A stretch of 64,000 nt of DNA. It comes from Neoarius graeffei (Eukaryota; Chordata; Actinopteri; Siluriformes; Ariidae). A program made the position numbers and the translations under genes. The notes beneath the pieces are model-generated. The model was not told the origin of the DNA, did not search any database, and saw only the letters and a list, made by a program, of their open reading frames with translations. Positions 47,708 through 59,950 of the stretch are shown piece after piece. Positions within the stretch are counted from its first letter, which is position 1, and each line of letters opens with the position of its first letter. The stretch is from assembly GCF_027579695.1 (NCBI RefSeq), contig NC_083589.1, positions 38,727,835-38,791,834 of the forward strand. The letters are read 5' to 3'.

Positions 47708-48411
47708 CGGTATTGTACAGCCTCTGTGTTGGTATAATAGAAGAAATATATGAAAGAGAAAGATACACTGTATAAGAGAAAAACTGAAATAATGTCCATA
47801 AAATAATTATAGTAGTAAAAGAGCCATTCAAAAAAAAAAAAAAATCAGACACTGGACTGGAAAAGGGGGAAAAAAACTAACAGTGAAGGGGCGCATTATA
47901 AGCTATGTAAGGAATGGGGGTAAAGTTCAGAAAATAAGAGGAGGTAATGAAAGGGGGGAAAGTCTGGAGATACTTTTCTTGGGGCAAGTTTGATCGGATA
48001 CAGTGGTTTACCACATAAGCCAAATACACGTGATGTGAGTGGTAAGATGGTGGCCAGATGGCTTCACTTGTCTCTACAGCCAGGAATAGGCTCGGAGCTC
48101 TCCAGATTTTATGTCGAGCTCAGTGGTCATGTTCCACAGAGCCACCATGTTGCACCACCAATGTTTCTACAGTAGCCCAGAAAGCACAAACCAAACACTG
48201 TCTCTAGAGAATGCATTTCGCATTTCTACAAGTGACAACTTGAATCTATCACCAGGGTAAGACAAAGAAAAAAATAAAGAAAGGAAGACGAAGATGAAGA
48301 AAGAGGTAAATGTCAAAGTTGTATTTTGCTTATGTAATTGTTTTGCTAGATCCAATAAATTAATAACAATATAATAACTATTTATTGTTTATAATAATCA
48401 TAATAATAATA

Positions 48412-48616
48412 TCTGGCAAAGCCATGGCCTAATGGTTAGAGAAGCAGCTTTGGGACCAAAAGGTTCGAGTCCCTGAACCAGCAGGAATGACTGAAGTGGC
48501 CTGGAACAAGGCACCTACTGTAACCCCCAGCTGCTCTGGGTATGCTGTCTGTCACTCTGGATAAGAACATCTGCTAAACATGTCATTAATGTAATGTAAT
48601 GTAATGTAATGTAATA
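48412..48616 (+). repeat. second tRNA-headed SINE family, TAATG tail
   Basis: The A-box-like tggcctaatggttagag and B box aaggttcgagtccc are about 30 bp apart. The 3' part cactctggataagaacatct + gctaaa is the tail of V-SINE/HE1/DANA-type fish SINEs, and the end is (TGTAA)n. It is a different family from family A. Confidence 0.8.
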
Positions 48617-49329
48617 TGCTCACAGTTTAAGTCTGTCTGAAGTAAAGCTTATTCCTGCACATATAGTGCAAGTACACACAAAGCCCAGACAAACACCAGC
48701 CTGCCAACCACATACCAAGCTTTTCATTTTCAGAAGTTAACCATAAAAGATTAAAAAAGTGTTTGACACTTGCATTGTTTTTAATTTTATTTCACAAATT
48801 GATCGAAACCCACCTAAAATATTGAAATGTTGATTAGCCTAACAGTCGCTGAGATAAAACAACAAAAAAAGTGCCTATGTATGCATTATTAATGGGACAA
48901 AACAACTGGTGTAAAACTTCAGCTCTGCTCCCTGACAGCCACCGTAGTGTTATAGATGCTTGGAAAGGGAAGGGGTATTCAGTTGGTTGTAATCTCAATA
49001 CTAGATACCACTAAATCCCACATAGTGCACCTTTAAATGAAAAAAAAAAATCCTGAATTTGCAATATTTTCAACGTGTATAAATGTATTTAAAAATTTGG
49101 ACTGAAGTTTAATTTCATGTTTTGCCAGTGTAATCAACCTTCATACTCTCACTTGATGTGGGAGTCAATATTTGAAATTCAAAATAAATGCATTTAATCA
49201 GTGTCTAAAAAGCCTTCAGTCTCTAATTTGCAGAATAAATCATAGAAAAGAATTACAGAATGAACGAATGAACGAACAAATAAACATTTGAAGATAGATG
49301 CTTGTTTTCTTTTTAACACCTCTTAACAC

Positions 49330-50450
49330 ACTGACTCAACAGCTTAATGGTAGGAATACAATCCAAGCCATCAACATGTACCAGTCATCAGATACCCAGC
49401 TGGGCACAAGAGGAGATCGATGCAGCTGATGTCAAGACACGAAAACTTCAAAATGCATGGAGGATTCCATTTGAAAAGTTCAGCACCCCAACTCTATGAG
49501 CCACGGAAATAGGAAGGGCAAGGATTAGTGAGCGTCAGACCCACAATCCAGGATGAAAAACAAGGCGCATCCATGAGAAAGATGATCTGCCAGGATGAAC
49601 TAGTAAGAGAGTGGACCAGAATAAGACAGACAGCAGAAGACAGAGGGTGATGAGGATGAAGAGGAAAAATCATGGAAGACCAAGCCCCTCCATGGGATGC
49701 ATCAGCAGCAGATAGAGGAAGTGGCTGAAGTCCTACCAGTGGCTAGAGAAGGCTGGCTTGAAGGACAGCACAGACACTCTGATCATGGCAGCACGAGAAC
49801 AGGTCCCAAGTATGAGGTCCATAGAGGCAGGTGTCTACTACAGTAGATATAAGGTGCAGGCTGTGCAAAGATGCCCCTGAGACAAATCCAGCATGCAATC
49901 CAGGATGTAAGATGCAAGCTGGGACAGCATACACTGAGAGGCATACCCAAGTGTCTGAGAAAGTGTACAGGAACATCTGTGCTGAGTACAGACTAGAACT
50001 CCCCAAGTCCCAATTAGACATGCCACTAAAAGTGGTTGAGAACAACAGACCTAAGGTCCTGTGGGACTTCAAGTTCCAGACTAACAAGCAGGTGCTGACT
50101 AACCAACCAGACACAGTGATGGTAGACAAGAAGCAGAGGAGTGTAGTTGTGATAGATGTGGCAATCCTAGCTGACAGTAACATCAAGCAGAAGGAGCACC
50201 AGAAGTACCAGGGACTGAAAGAACAACTAGAACAGATGTGGAAGGTAAAAGTCCAAAGTGGTCCCAGTGGTGATTGGAGCATTAGGGGCTGTGACCCCCA
50301 AACTGGGAGAGTGGCTCCAACAGATCCCAGGTACAACATCTGAGGTCTCTGTCCAGAAGAGTGTAGTCCGAGGAACAGCCAAGATACTGCACAAAACCTC
50401 TGGTAGAGGACCCAAGCTTGAGGAAGACCCCACCACCACCACTAGGGGGC
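49330..50450 (+). pseudogene. R2-type LINE 3' end: CCHC and restriction-like endonuclease, broken
   Basis: The first 500 bp resemble the C-terminal reverse-transcriptase flank of fish non-LTR elements but contain many stops. From 49831 the frame reads DIRCRLCKDAPETN...GCKMQ (a degenerate CCHC knuckle), YRNICAEYRLELPKS, VVENNRPKVLWDFKFQTNK, then NQPDTVMVDKKQRSVVVIDV AIL..SN, the PD..D..VID core of a restriction-like endonuclease. After about 50255 the frame shifts to VVPVVIGALGAVTPKLGEWL. The intact protein would nick target DNA for reverse transcription. Confidence 0.85.
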
Positions 50451-50489
50451 GTGAGAGGCAAGTTATTTTTAATATATACAGTATACTGA

Positions 50490-50618
50490 CTGTGATGACC
50501 TGGCGACTTGTCCAGGGTGTACCCCACCTTTCGCCCGTAGTCAGCTGGGATAGGCTTCAGCTTGCCTGCGACCCTGTAGAACAGGATAAAGCGGCTAGAG
50601 ATAATGAGATGAGATGAG
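50490..50618 (+). repeat. SINE (family A), strongly 5'-truncated
   Basis: Only the last ~129 bp (tgtgatgacctggcgacttg to gagatgagatgag) remain. A 12-bp duplication, acagtatactga, is at 50478-50489 and 50619-50630. Confidence 0.92.
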
Positions 50619-50646
50619 ACAGTATACTGAATTGTTGCGTGTACAT

Positions 50647-51001
50647 CTCATCTCATTATCTCTAGCCGCTTTATCCTGTTCTACAGGGTCGCAGGCAAGC
50701 TGGAGCCTATCCCAGCTGACTACGGGCAAAAGGCGGGGTACACCCTGGACAAGTCGCCAGGTCATCACAGGGCTGACACATAGACACAGACAACCATTCA
50801 CACTCACGGTCAATTTAGAGTCACCAGTTAACCTAACCTGCATGTCTTTGGACTGTGGGGGAAACCGGAGCACCCGGAGGAAACCCACGCGGACAACATG
50901 CAAACTCCGCACAGAAAGGCCCTCGCCGGCCGCTGGGCTCGAACCCAGGACCTTGTTGCTGTGAGGCGACAGCGCTAACCACTACACCACCATGCCGCCC
51001 C
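50647..51001 (-). repeat. tRNA-headed SINE (family A)
   Basis: Opposite orientation to the copy 28 bp away. Duplication gcgtgtacat at 50637-50646 and 51002-51011. It has a deletion in the core (cacactcacggtc) and in the head (ggacaacatg). Confidence 0.92.
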
Positions 51002-51011
51002 GCGTGTACAT

Positions 51012-51302
51012 TAAAAGGATAAATATAACAAACATGTTAGGTAGTGCTGAAGCAAATCTGGCACTAATGCAAATGACTGAACTAGAATGTTTCTTGTATC
51101 TACAGTTTGTAATGAACTGTATGCTATTAGTTGAATTCATCATTTCCATTATTGCGATAATCTTTAAAATCTATGAGAAGCAGCTATTTTAACAGTCGTC
51201 AGCACTATTATAATTATATTGAAAAGTAACATTAAACCTGCATATACCATGGCAGGCCAGTTAGTGTTCTTGGAAGGAATTTGTACCTTTAGTCGAGAGA
51301 GT

Positions 51303-51349
<47 letters not shown>

Positions 51350-51660
51350 TATATTACCTCCCCAACAGACTTTTTAGTCTGATAGTATTTTCAGTCCATG
51401 ACATAGCGAACCAGTATCAGGATGTATTCACTGACAGATATTGTACTTCAAAAAAAGTCGTTCTGGATAAGGGCATCTGTCCAATGCCATAAATGTAGGC
51501 CATTGCAGGGCAGCATACACACACATTTACACCAAAGACCAATTTAGCATAGCCAGTAAAATTAATCTGTACTAACAGAGGGTATTTAGGCATTACTGGA
51601 TTGTGTCATACTTGCACCGTACTGAAAATATTCTTAGTGACTTACCTTAATACAGCATGC
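51012..51660. repeat. segment paralogous to the last ppm1h intron
   Basis: Positions 51003-51180 match 36660-36830 (ggtagtgctga...ctggcacta...caaatgactgaacta), and 51350-51560 match 38280-38450 (cccaacagactttttagtct, ccaatgccataaatgtaggc). Between them are GT and GA microsatellites (51301-51347). No exon copy is present. Confidence 0.6.
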
Positions 51661-51679
51661 GCAAAGGAAAAATGCCAGC

Positions 51680-53277
51680 AAGAGACTTTACACAACTTTA
51701 TTGAAGTTCTGTATATAAATACACATGCACATTTCAAATGTAAACCCAAGTGAACTCAAGTGCAGCCAAACACTGTAACCCCCTTCGTCATGCAAGGATG
51801 TCCGAGTTGACCTTTACAAAAGACTCCAAGCAATAGCACATCCTTTAACAGACCTAAATCCCAGTCCCCTTTATACTGCTGGGCAATACATTTTCTCTCT
51901 CTCTCGTGGTCTTAAATACATTTGTTTTGTAATGCTTACATATAAATAAATAAATTTATCAAATGTGCACTCACAGAGTGAATTCTTATATACATTATTT
52001 ATAAAGCCTACCGTCAGTCTCACACAGTCCGATTATCCCTGTGCCCATGCTCCCTATTACACAAAGCACATACAGCAGTAGCCCCACTTTTTTGTGTAGT
52101 TTATATTAAAGGCGATTCAATCACCCTAACGAAGCCCTGAACTAACACGAACGCAAAAAAAAAAAAAGTCAATTCCTTAGTCAAATACATTCTGGCTGCC
52201 AATCTGGGAGAACTGGCGAATTTCAGCAGTCACTAGAGCATGTGTTTGTCAGGTTAAAGTGTGTGTGTGATGAACAAGTGAGCTTGCACCTATGGCTGCA
52301 TCTATGTAAGGTGAGAAATGCAAATAAACTACAATCTGTGCAAACAGGCAACAGTCTGAGATTAGATTTAAGGCGAGGTGATGGAGGCAAACCTATTGCA
52401 TCACCAAAATGTTCATAATCTCATTAACAAGCATCTATGGTGAAAAAGAATGAGACTTGCATCTAAAGCAATGGTAAAGCTATGGTTCTTTAAAAAAAAA
52501 AAAGGAAAAAAAAAAAAGGGGTCATCCCTTTAAGAAAACCTTTGTTTTTGATGTATCTTAAAGTCAGAGTCAGGAGACCCTTATTTGCAAGGCATAAGTT
52601 ATCCTAAAACTCATAAGGAGGCATACAGCAGCACAACTGACTAAAGTTTTTACATATCAGTGCTCTTCTGACATGAGTGAAATAGTTTGATATATTTTCC
52701 ATTGGTTTAAAGGCATCTTTCTGAGCAGCTGATAGATTGGACACCAGAAAGCTATATCCCGCTTCTGCAGTATTTGTGGCACTAATACTAGCTCTAAAAA
52801 CAAAAATGGAGTGTGCAACAAAAACAAACAAAACAGTCAATGAAATTTCATTACCCTTAAAAACCCCATAGGTTCGCTGTCCATCGAACATTATATACAA
52901 GGCAAAATAACGATAAAACCTATAAATGTGTCTCTCAAGGAGAAAATAAAGTACACCACACTACAATGAAGGAAACTGAAAGAGCAACACTGCTGACTTT
53001 CAGGCATCACATTTAGACCTCTGCTGAACCAGATCGGGTTTTTGTTCACCATCAGATTTTTAGATGTGCGGAAGGAGCAGAGGCAGGGGAACCATGTGGA
53101 AAACTTAAAAAAAAAAAAAAAAGGCAGAATAAACATCACCCTGCTGTATTAGAGGCTAAAATCACAAGGGCTCTCATCACCCAGCCCATCCAGCTGTGGG
53201 ACTCTCTGGTCTCGATGCGCTCGATATGGCTTCAGATGACTGACCCCACCATCCTGCGAAGCCAGGTCTGTCCCACC
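51680..53277 (-). other. usp15: probable usp15 3' UTR
   Basis: About 1.6 kb of A/T-rich sequence follows the stop on the minus strand, without coding potential and with very little repeat content compared with its surroundings. A minus-strand AATAAA (TTTATT at 51697-51702) followed by a GT/CT-rich stretch gives a likely polyadenylation site. Poly-A runs on the plus strand near 52160, 52490-52520 and 53107-53122 are T-tracts in the transcript. Confidence 0.5.
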
Positions 53278-53499
53278 TCAGTTGGTGTTCATAGAAATGT
53301 CATTTGGCTCCAGCTCTTCATCCTGCTCGTTATCGTTTAGGTCTTCCTCCTCTTCGTCGTCATCTTCATCACTCTGGCCGTTGACCCCTTGTGCCAAGCT
53401 GTTCTCTTGCTCCTCAACATCCTCGTGGTCTAAAGCAAAGTAACCTGTTCCCTTTACTGTGTCCTGACGTTGGTAGAATAGGACATATGCTGCTTTGGA
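53278..53499 (-). CDS. usp15: usp15 last coding exon, acidic tail
   Basis: The 222-bp exon after gtgtgtttgcag encodes SKAAYVLFYQRQDTVKGTGY FALDHEDVEEQ..., then an acidic run rich in Asp/Glu and the end ISMNTN before TGA at 53278-53280. AAYVLFYQRQDT and the final ..NTN/HTN ending fit USP15. The tail is more acidic (SDEDDDEEEEDLND) than in mammals. Confidence 0.94.
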   Translation of the reverse strand, partial: SKAAYVLFYQRQDTVKGTGYFALDHEDVEEQENSLAQGVNGQSDEDDDEEEEDLNDNEQDEELEPNDISMNTN

Positions 53500-53635
53500 C
53501 TGCAAACACACACACAAAACACACACACTTTGGCAGATGGTTTTGGCCATGCCTTTCTCATGTCCAAATGAACCATAACATCTCATCCCAAACAAAGCTA
53601 AAATGAACAGACTATAACTCCAGAAAAGATCTCAC

Positions 53636-53957
<322 letters not shown>

Positions 53958-54029
53958 TTATACACATTATCAATTATTATTATTATTATAATACATTACA
54001 GGACACTTTTTCGATGGAATAAAAACATT

Positions 54030-54765
54030 TATTTTTTTCGCGGTCCAAATCCTGTGCTCTGATTGGCTGGTGAGCGGGTCTGTATCCTACAGTACGGACC
54101 CCAGTTACGGACCCCGGTTACGGACCTCTGGCAACTCGCTCGTTCACAACAACAACAAACATAGGAGCATTTTTTTGTCAACATTTATCTTTTTTTATAA
54201 GAAGATTTATTTATAAGATTATCAAAAATCTTATAAATTTTTGCCAGCATTTCTCAGGAGAATAGCATTAATTTTACAGCATGGATAGCGATAATGACAG
54301 TGTTCACAGCGAAAGCGAGTTTTACTACCCTGAGGAAGAAGAAATAAAACATTTCAGGAGAAAGCTAAAAACCTGTAATTTGCTAACGCCGAGCAAAAAA
54401 CATGGCTGAATCCTGAATGACTCCTATTTGTATAAATAGGGGACTACATAGGCGGCAAAATGTAGTTGTTTTCCTGCCATGGAAGTGCACTTGTATACCG
54501 AGGAGAAAGCAATTTGCATTACAGCCGTGAATGAGGATTCAAAATGGCGGCTCGGCTCGGTTTTCCCTTTCGGGCGCTCTCGTTTTCTGTTAGAATTTGG
54601 TAAAGAAAAAAAAAATTATTTACCAGCTTAAGGTCGGTCTGTATGGTGAAATACCGTGAGCTCGGCCTTGAATACTGATGCTCAGTACTTTCAAGACCTC
54701 AGTCACGGTATTTCACGATACGGACCTCCCAGCTGGTAAATAACATACCGTATGTATTCTATTTC
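54030..54765. mobile_element. MITE-like element with short acidic ORF
   Basis: Left: gtgctctgattggctgg and repeated acggaccc(c). Right: gtcacggtatttcacgatac + ggacctccc, plus an internal inverted pair around tgaaataccgtgagctcgg. At 54281-54409 a 42-codon frame starts MDSDNDSVHSESEFYYPEEE. It resembles the acidic N-termini of fish transposon proteins, but no homologue is certain. The layout is similar to 17400-17930. Confidence 0.5.
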
Positions 54766-55250
54766 CTTCTAGCAGGTTTCATTCATTTGGTTTGACAGCA
54801 TGCAGTATTGTTAGCATATCGCTTATCCTACGTGTATTACGTCACTCTACCCAATGGAGAATGAGCGTTGAATATGGTTTAGGATATTGCATGGCTGTCA
54901 AGACAACATGACATCACACATCGGCGCTGATGCGATACATATTACACGTAAAACTTCTGCGCTCGCAAGTGACTGTGACAATTTGTAAACAAACATGGCC
55001 GCCAGGTTCGCTTCATTAACTTACAGGAGATTTTGAGAGAATTTTGAAAGAGAAAGACATGTTGAACACGTATAATAATAATTTTTCATGGTATATCAGA
55101 TATATTCCATTCAGCTAGCATGATACTGAAATCGTCTTTGACTCATTCAATATCACGCTAGCTGAATGGAATATATCCGATATGCCACTCAACACCAGCC
55201 AATATTACTTAAATATTACACATACGGAGTTGAACGCTAAGACGCAATAT
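54766..55250. other. usp15 intron with a short palindromic repeat
   Basis: Inverted halves ggatatattccattcagctag-like (around 55090-55120) and ctagctgaatggaatatatc (around 55155-55180) form a hairpin. Earlier text (atggccgccaggttcgc) resembles the interior of another DNA-element relic. Confidence 0.45.
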
Positions 55251-55502
55251 CTCATCTCATCTCATTATCTGTAGCCACTTTATCCTTCTACAGGGTCGCA
55301 GGCAAGCTGGAGCCTATCCCAGCTGACTATGGGCGAAAGGCGGGGTACACCCTGGACAAGTCGCCAGGTCATCACAGGGCTGACACATAGACACAGACAA
55401 CCATTCACACTCACATTCACACCTACGCTCAATTTAGAGTCACCAGTTAACCTAACCTGCATGTCTTTGGACTGTGGGGGAAACCGGAGCACCCGGAGGA
55501 AA
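55251..55502 (-). repeat. SINE (family A), 5'-truncated, inside the usp15 intron
   Basis: Tail and core are present and the tRNA head is missing (it stops at agcacccggagga). Perfect 12-bp duplication aagacgcaatat at 55239-55250 and 55503-55514. Confidence 0.94.
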
Positions 55503-56032
55503 AAGACGCAATATATTACAGGAAAATAATCAACAGGTTGTGTGACATGTTCCAAGGTAAAATGGAGATACTTTTACCATCCTGAAGCTGATTCATTTCC
55601 AGTACAGCACTAAGTGTTTTCCCTACTGCAAGTTACCACTGACTACCATTTTTATTCATTAAAGATTGGTGTCATAATTTTTATCCATTTATAATTACAT
55701 TTAATGTGGACCATCCGCTAAAAATGTGTTAAATGTATTACAAATGATTTGCCTTGCAGCTGTAACTACTGTCCGAACTGTGATTTTATAGAAAGTTAAT
55801 CTACATCATCTGACCAATCAGAATTGAGTAGTCAACAGTACTGTGGTATAATACTGTCGTGCACTCTAACAAAGTTAGGAACTTGCACATTAAAAAGTAC
55901 AAAACCCACCTGAATTGTACCATCACGTCTTTTCATAAACATTTAAAATCTGCTCATAAATTGATTGTGTGGTTATTTTTTAAACGTATTTGGGCATTAC
56001 ATGATAGTAAATTTATGCTTATGATGAGCCTA

Positions 56033-56242
<210 letters not shown>

Positions 56243-56404
56243 TTAAAAATATTCATAACAGCCAAATTTCGATACACTTTATGAAAACGCATACTCTTAT
56301 TTGCCAAAAACACCATTAGATCTATCAAGGTTTTGGTCTTTTCATAATGAATAAAGGAATTAAACGATTAAAAATATCACTTCAACAAAAATAGTAAGCA
56401 TATA

Positions 56405-56550
56405 CGGTCACTGAACACTTTATCAGGAACACCAGTACACCTACTCGTTAATGCAATTATCTAATATGTGGCAGCAGTGCAATGAATAAAATCATGCGCA
56501 TACAGTCCAGCAGTAATATTGCTGGTAATAGTTACAAGACCCATCAGAAT

Positions 56551-56594
<44 letters not shown>

Positions 56595-57576
56595 TCTCAG
56601 TGATCATCACCATGGTATAATTGGTGGTGCCAAATGGGCTGGTTTGAGTATATCTCTAACTGCTGATCTCCTGGGATTTTCACACACAACAGTCTTTAAA
56701 AGTTTACTCAGAAATGTGCACAAAAGAAAAAAAAAAAAAAGGCTTAACAAAAAGGCTCCAGTAACGCGGATAACCACTCTGTACAATTGTGGTGAACAGA
56801 AAAGCATCAGAGAATGCACAACACGTCGAACCTTGAGGCAGATGGGCTACAACAGCAGAAGACCACATCGAGTTCCACTTCTGTTAGCCAAGAACGGAAA
56901 GCTTTGGCTGCAGTGGGCACAGGCTCACTAAAACGGACAATTGAAGACTGGAAAAACATATCATGGTCTGAAGAATCTTGATTTCTGCGGAATCACACAG
57001 ATGGTAGTGTCAGAATTTGGTGTCAGCAACATGAATCCATGGACCCAATCTGCCTTGTCTCAACAGTCCAGGCTGGTGGAGGTGGTGTAATGGTGTGGGG
57101 AATGTTTTCTTGGCATACTTTTGGCCTCTTAATACCAATTAATCATTGCTTGAATGTCACAGACTATTTGAGTATTGTTGCCGACCACGTGCATCCCTTC
57201 ATGGCCGCAACTTACTCATCATCTAATGGCTACATCCAGCATGATAATACACCATGTCACAAAGCAAAAGTCATCTTAAGCTGGTTTCATGAACATGACA
57301 ATGACTTCAATGTTCTTCAGTGGCCTTCGCAGTCATGGGATCTGAATCCAATAGAACAACTTTGGGATGTGGCAGAACCAGATATTTGCAGCATGAAAGT
57401 GCACCTGAAAATCTGCAGGAATTGTGTGATGCAATCATGTCAACATGGACCAGAATCTCAATGGAATGTTTCCAACATCTCATGGAATCCATGCCATGAA
57501 GAATTGAGGCTCTGAGAGCAAAGGGAGACCCTACCCAGTATTAGTATAGCGTTCCTAATAAAGTGCACCAGGAGTG
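56405..57576 (+). mobile_element. Tc1-like transposon, dead (1172 bp)
   Basis: Ends CGGTCACTGAACACTTTATC and ...GTTCCTAATAAAGTGCACCA with TA targets (56403-56404, 57577-57578). A (GT)n run of about 20 units at 56552-56592 has expanded inside the N-terminal coding part. Confidence 0.9.
56590..57515 (+). pseudogene. Tc1-like transposase, broken
   Basis: Readable parts are the HTH (KWAGLSISLTADLLGFSHTT), RITTLYNCGEQKSIRECTTR, and then a second frame with GGGGVMVWGMFSW, YIQHDNTPCHKA (second Asp) and DLNPIEQLWD (catalytic Glu). The first catalytic site reads WSEES followed by TGA, so the first Asp is changed to Glu and the next position is a stop (near 56977-56985). The enzyme is dead at its active site. 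Confidence 0.9.
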
Positions 57577-58179
57577 TATAGGCAAGTGTAGAGCCATATT
57601 TGCTCATGTGTCTCTCTTGCCAAGAGCTGGTCTACTTACAGCAGTAGTGTGGCCCTAAATAAATAAATAAATAAATAAATAAAAAAGGTGTTTGCTGATT
57701 ATATTGGACATTTGAATCAAGACCAGTTTGGTGACCAAAGTTTGTTTCTTTGGTTTTGTCGTATTGCTAAAAGTAAGGGAAACCTATAGTCCCTACTTGT
57801 GTACCATGCCAAATGAACTAAACTAGGGTTTCTGACACTGTATGATACACTGCTATCTATAAAATGGACAAAAGTGCATTGTTTAGAAGCAGCCACCCTG
57901 AATCAATTTCTTCCTCATTGTGACTCTTCGATAATGAAAGTCAGATGAGTCTTGCCCAAATTGTTGAACTGTAATGTGAATATACAGTGGTGCTTGAAAG
58001 TTTGTGAACCCTTTAGAATTTTCTATATTTCTGCATAAATATGACCGAAAACATCATCAGATTTTCACGCAAGTCCTAAAAGTAGATAAAGAGAACCCAG
58101 TTAAACAAATGAGACAAAAATATTACACTTGGTCATTTATTTATTGAGGAAAATGATCCAATATTACATATCTGTGTGT

Positions 58180-59950
58180 GGCAAAAGTATGTGAACCTTT
58201 GCTTTCAGTATCTGGTGTGACCCCCTTGTGCAGCAATAACTGCAACTAAACGTTTCCGGTAACTGTTGATCAGCCCATTCCTCCGTACAGAACAGCTTCA
58301 ACTCTGGGATGTTGGTGGGTTTCCTCACATGAACTGCTCGCTTCAGGTCCTTCCACAACATTTCAATTGGATTAAGGTCAGGACTTTGACTTGGTCATTC
58401 CAAAACATTCACTTTATTCTTCTTTAACCATTCTTTGGTAGAACAACTTGTGTGCTTAGGGTTGTTGTCTTGCTGCATGACCCACCTTCTCTTGAGATTC
58501 AGTTCATGGACAGATGTCCTGACATTTTCCTTTAGAATTCGCTGGTATAATTCAGAATTCATTGTTCCATCAATGATGGGAAGCCGTCCTGGCCCAGATG
58601 CAGCAAAACAGGCCCAAACCATGATACTACCACCACCATGTTTCACAGATGGGATAAGGTTCTTATGCTGGAATGCAGTGTTTTCCTTTCTCCAAACATA
58701 ACGCTTCTCATTTAAACCAAAAAGTTCTATTTTGGTCTCATCCATACACAAAACATTTTTCCAATAGCCTTCTGGCTTGTCCACGTGAGCTTTAGCAAAC
58801 TGCAGACAAGCAGCAATGTTCTTTTTGGAGAGCAGTGACTTTCTCCTTGAAACCCTGCCATGCACACTATTGTTGTTCAGTGTTCTCCTGATGGGGGACT
58901 CATGAACATTAACATTAGCCAATGTGAGAAAGGCCTTTAGGCCAAGTTTACATTAGACCGTATCTGTCTCGTTTTCTTCGCGGATGCACTGTCCGTTTAC
59001 ATTAAAACGCCTGGAAACGCCGGGAAACGGGAATCCGCCAGCGTCCACGTATTCAATCCAGATCGTATCTGGTCCGGTGCTGTGTAAACATTGAGAATAC
59101 GCGGATACGCTGTGCTGAGCTCTAGCTGGCGTCGTCATTGGACAACGTCACTGTGACATCCACCTTCCTGATTCGCTGGCGTTGGTCATGTGACGCGACT
59201 GCTGAAAAACGGTGCGGACTTCCGCCTTGTATCACCTTTCATTAAAGAGTATAAAAGTATGAAAATACTGCAAATACTGATGCAAATACTGCCCATTGTG
59301 TAGTTATGATTGTCTTTAGGCTTGCCATCCTTCCACTTGCAAGTGGTAAGTGACGCGCATGCCCGATATGCACTGAGATCACACACACAGCGGCTCAGTC
59401 CCAAATCACTGCTCGTGCGCTCTGTGAGCTGCGCAGGGCCGGAGTGCGCACCCTCCAGAGGGCACTCGCTGTTCAGGGCGGAGTGATTTGGAGCGCAGGA
59501 TGCCTGCGGAGCCGAGCGTATCCGTGTATTGGCGTTGCTGTGTGCAGGCGAATCGTGTATTGGTGTTGCTGTGTGCACACTAATCATTTTAAAAAACGTT
59601 AATCTGATGATCCGCTGATACGGTCTAATGTAAACCCCACCATAGTTGCTTAGAAGTTACCTTGGGGTCCTTTGTGACCTCGCCGACTATTACACGCCTT
59701 GCTCTTGGAGTGATCTTTGTTGGTTGACCACTCCTGGGGAGGGTAACAATGGTCTTGAATTTCCTCCATTTGTACACAATCTGTCTGACTGTGGATTGGT
59801 GGAGTCCAAACTCTTTAGAGATGATTTTGTAACCTTTTCCAGCCTGATGAGCATCAACAACGCTTTTTCTGAGGTCCTCAGAAATCTCCTTTGTTTGTGC
59901 TATGATACACTTCCACAAACATGTGTTGTGAAGATCAGACTTTGATCGAT
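58180..59950 (-). pseudogene. Tc1-like transposase, nearly intact, interrupted
   Basis: N-terminal part 59981 to 59645: KEISEDLRKSVVDAHQAGKG, GLHQSTVRQIVYKWRKFKTI and RSGQPTKITPRARRVI (paired HTH and GRPR-like hook). After the MITE: SPIRRTLNNNSVHGRVSRRK, WKNVLCMDETKIELFG (Asp 1), GGGSIMVWACF, MQQDNNPKHTS (Asp 2) and SPDLNPIEMLWKDLKRAV (Glu). Besides the MITE, one TGA replaces the Trp before PSQSPDLNP (58395-58397). Damage is otherwise light, so the copy is relatively young. Confidence 0.92.
58940..59641 (+). mobile_element. MITE family M, copy 4
   Basis: Ends GGCCAAGTTTACATTAGACC and ...GGTCTAATGTAAACCCCACC. Target repeat tta/ata (58937-58939, 59642-59644): a TTA duplication with one later change, judged from the transposase frame it interrupts. 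Same orientation as copies 1 and 2. Confidence 0.92.

Larger units (their letters stand above)
45797..49032. mobile_element. 3.2-kb TTAA fold-back element
   Basis: Long arms are inverted copies: 45930-46975 against 47150-48130. Strings such as catcttaccactcacatc, cattacctcctcttattttc, cagtgtcattttagacacaa and taaataaatgcaatgag recur in reverse complement. The centre is about 46976-47150. TTAA is at 45793-45796 and 49033-49036, next to ggcgcac and gtgcacct, which are partly complementary. The left arm holds a SINE, the right arm a different repeat and a second SINE family. No transposase is seen. Confidence 0.82.

Noticed and set aside
49743..50339. 198-residue minus-strand frame
   Set aside because: It is the antisense of the R2-type endonuclease reading, which has recognisable motifs on the plus strand.
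54030..54765. Promoter of a hidden gene (gattggct motifs, acidic ORF)
   Set aside because: Similar layouts occur at 14034, 17400 and 36848 in unrelated intronic places, so a repeat family is the simpler explanation.
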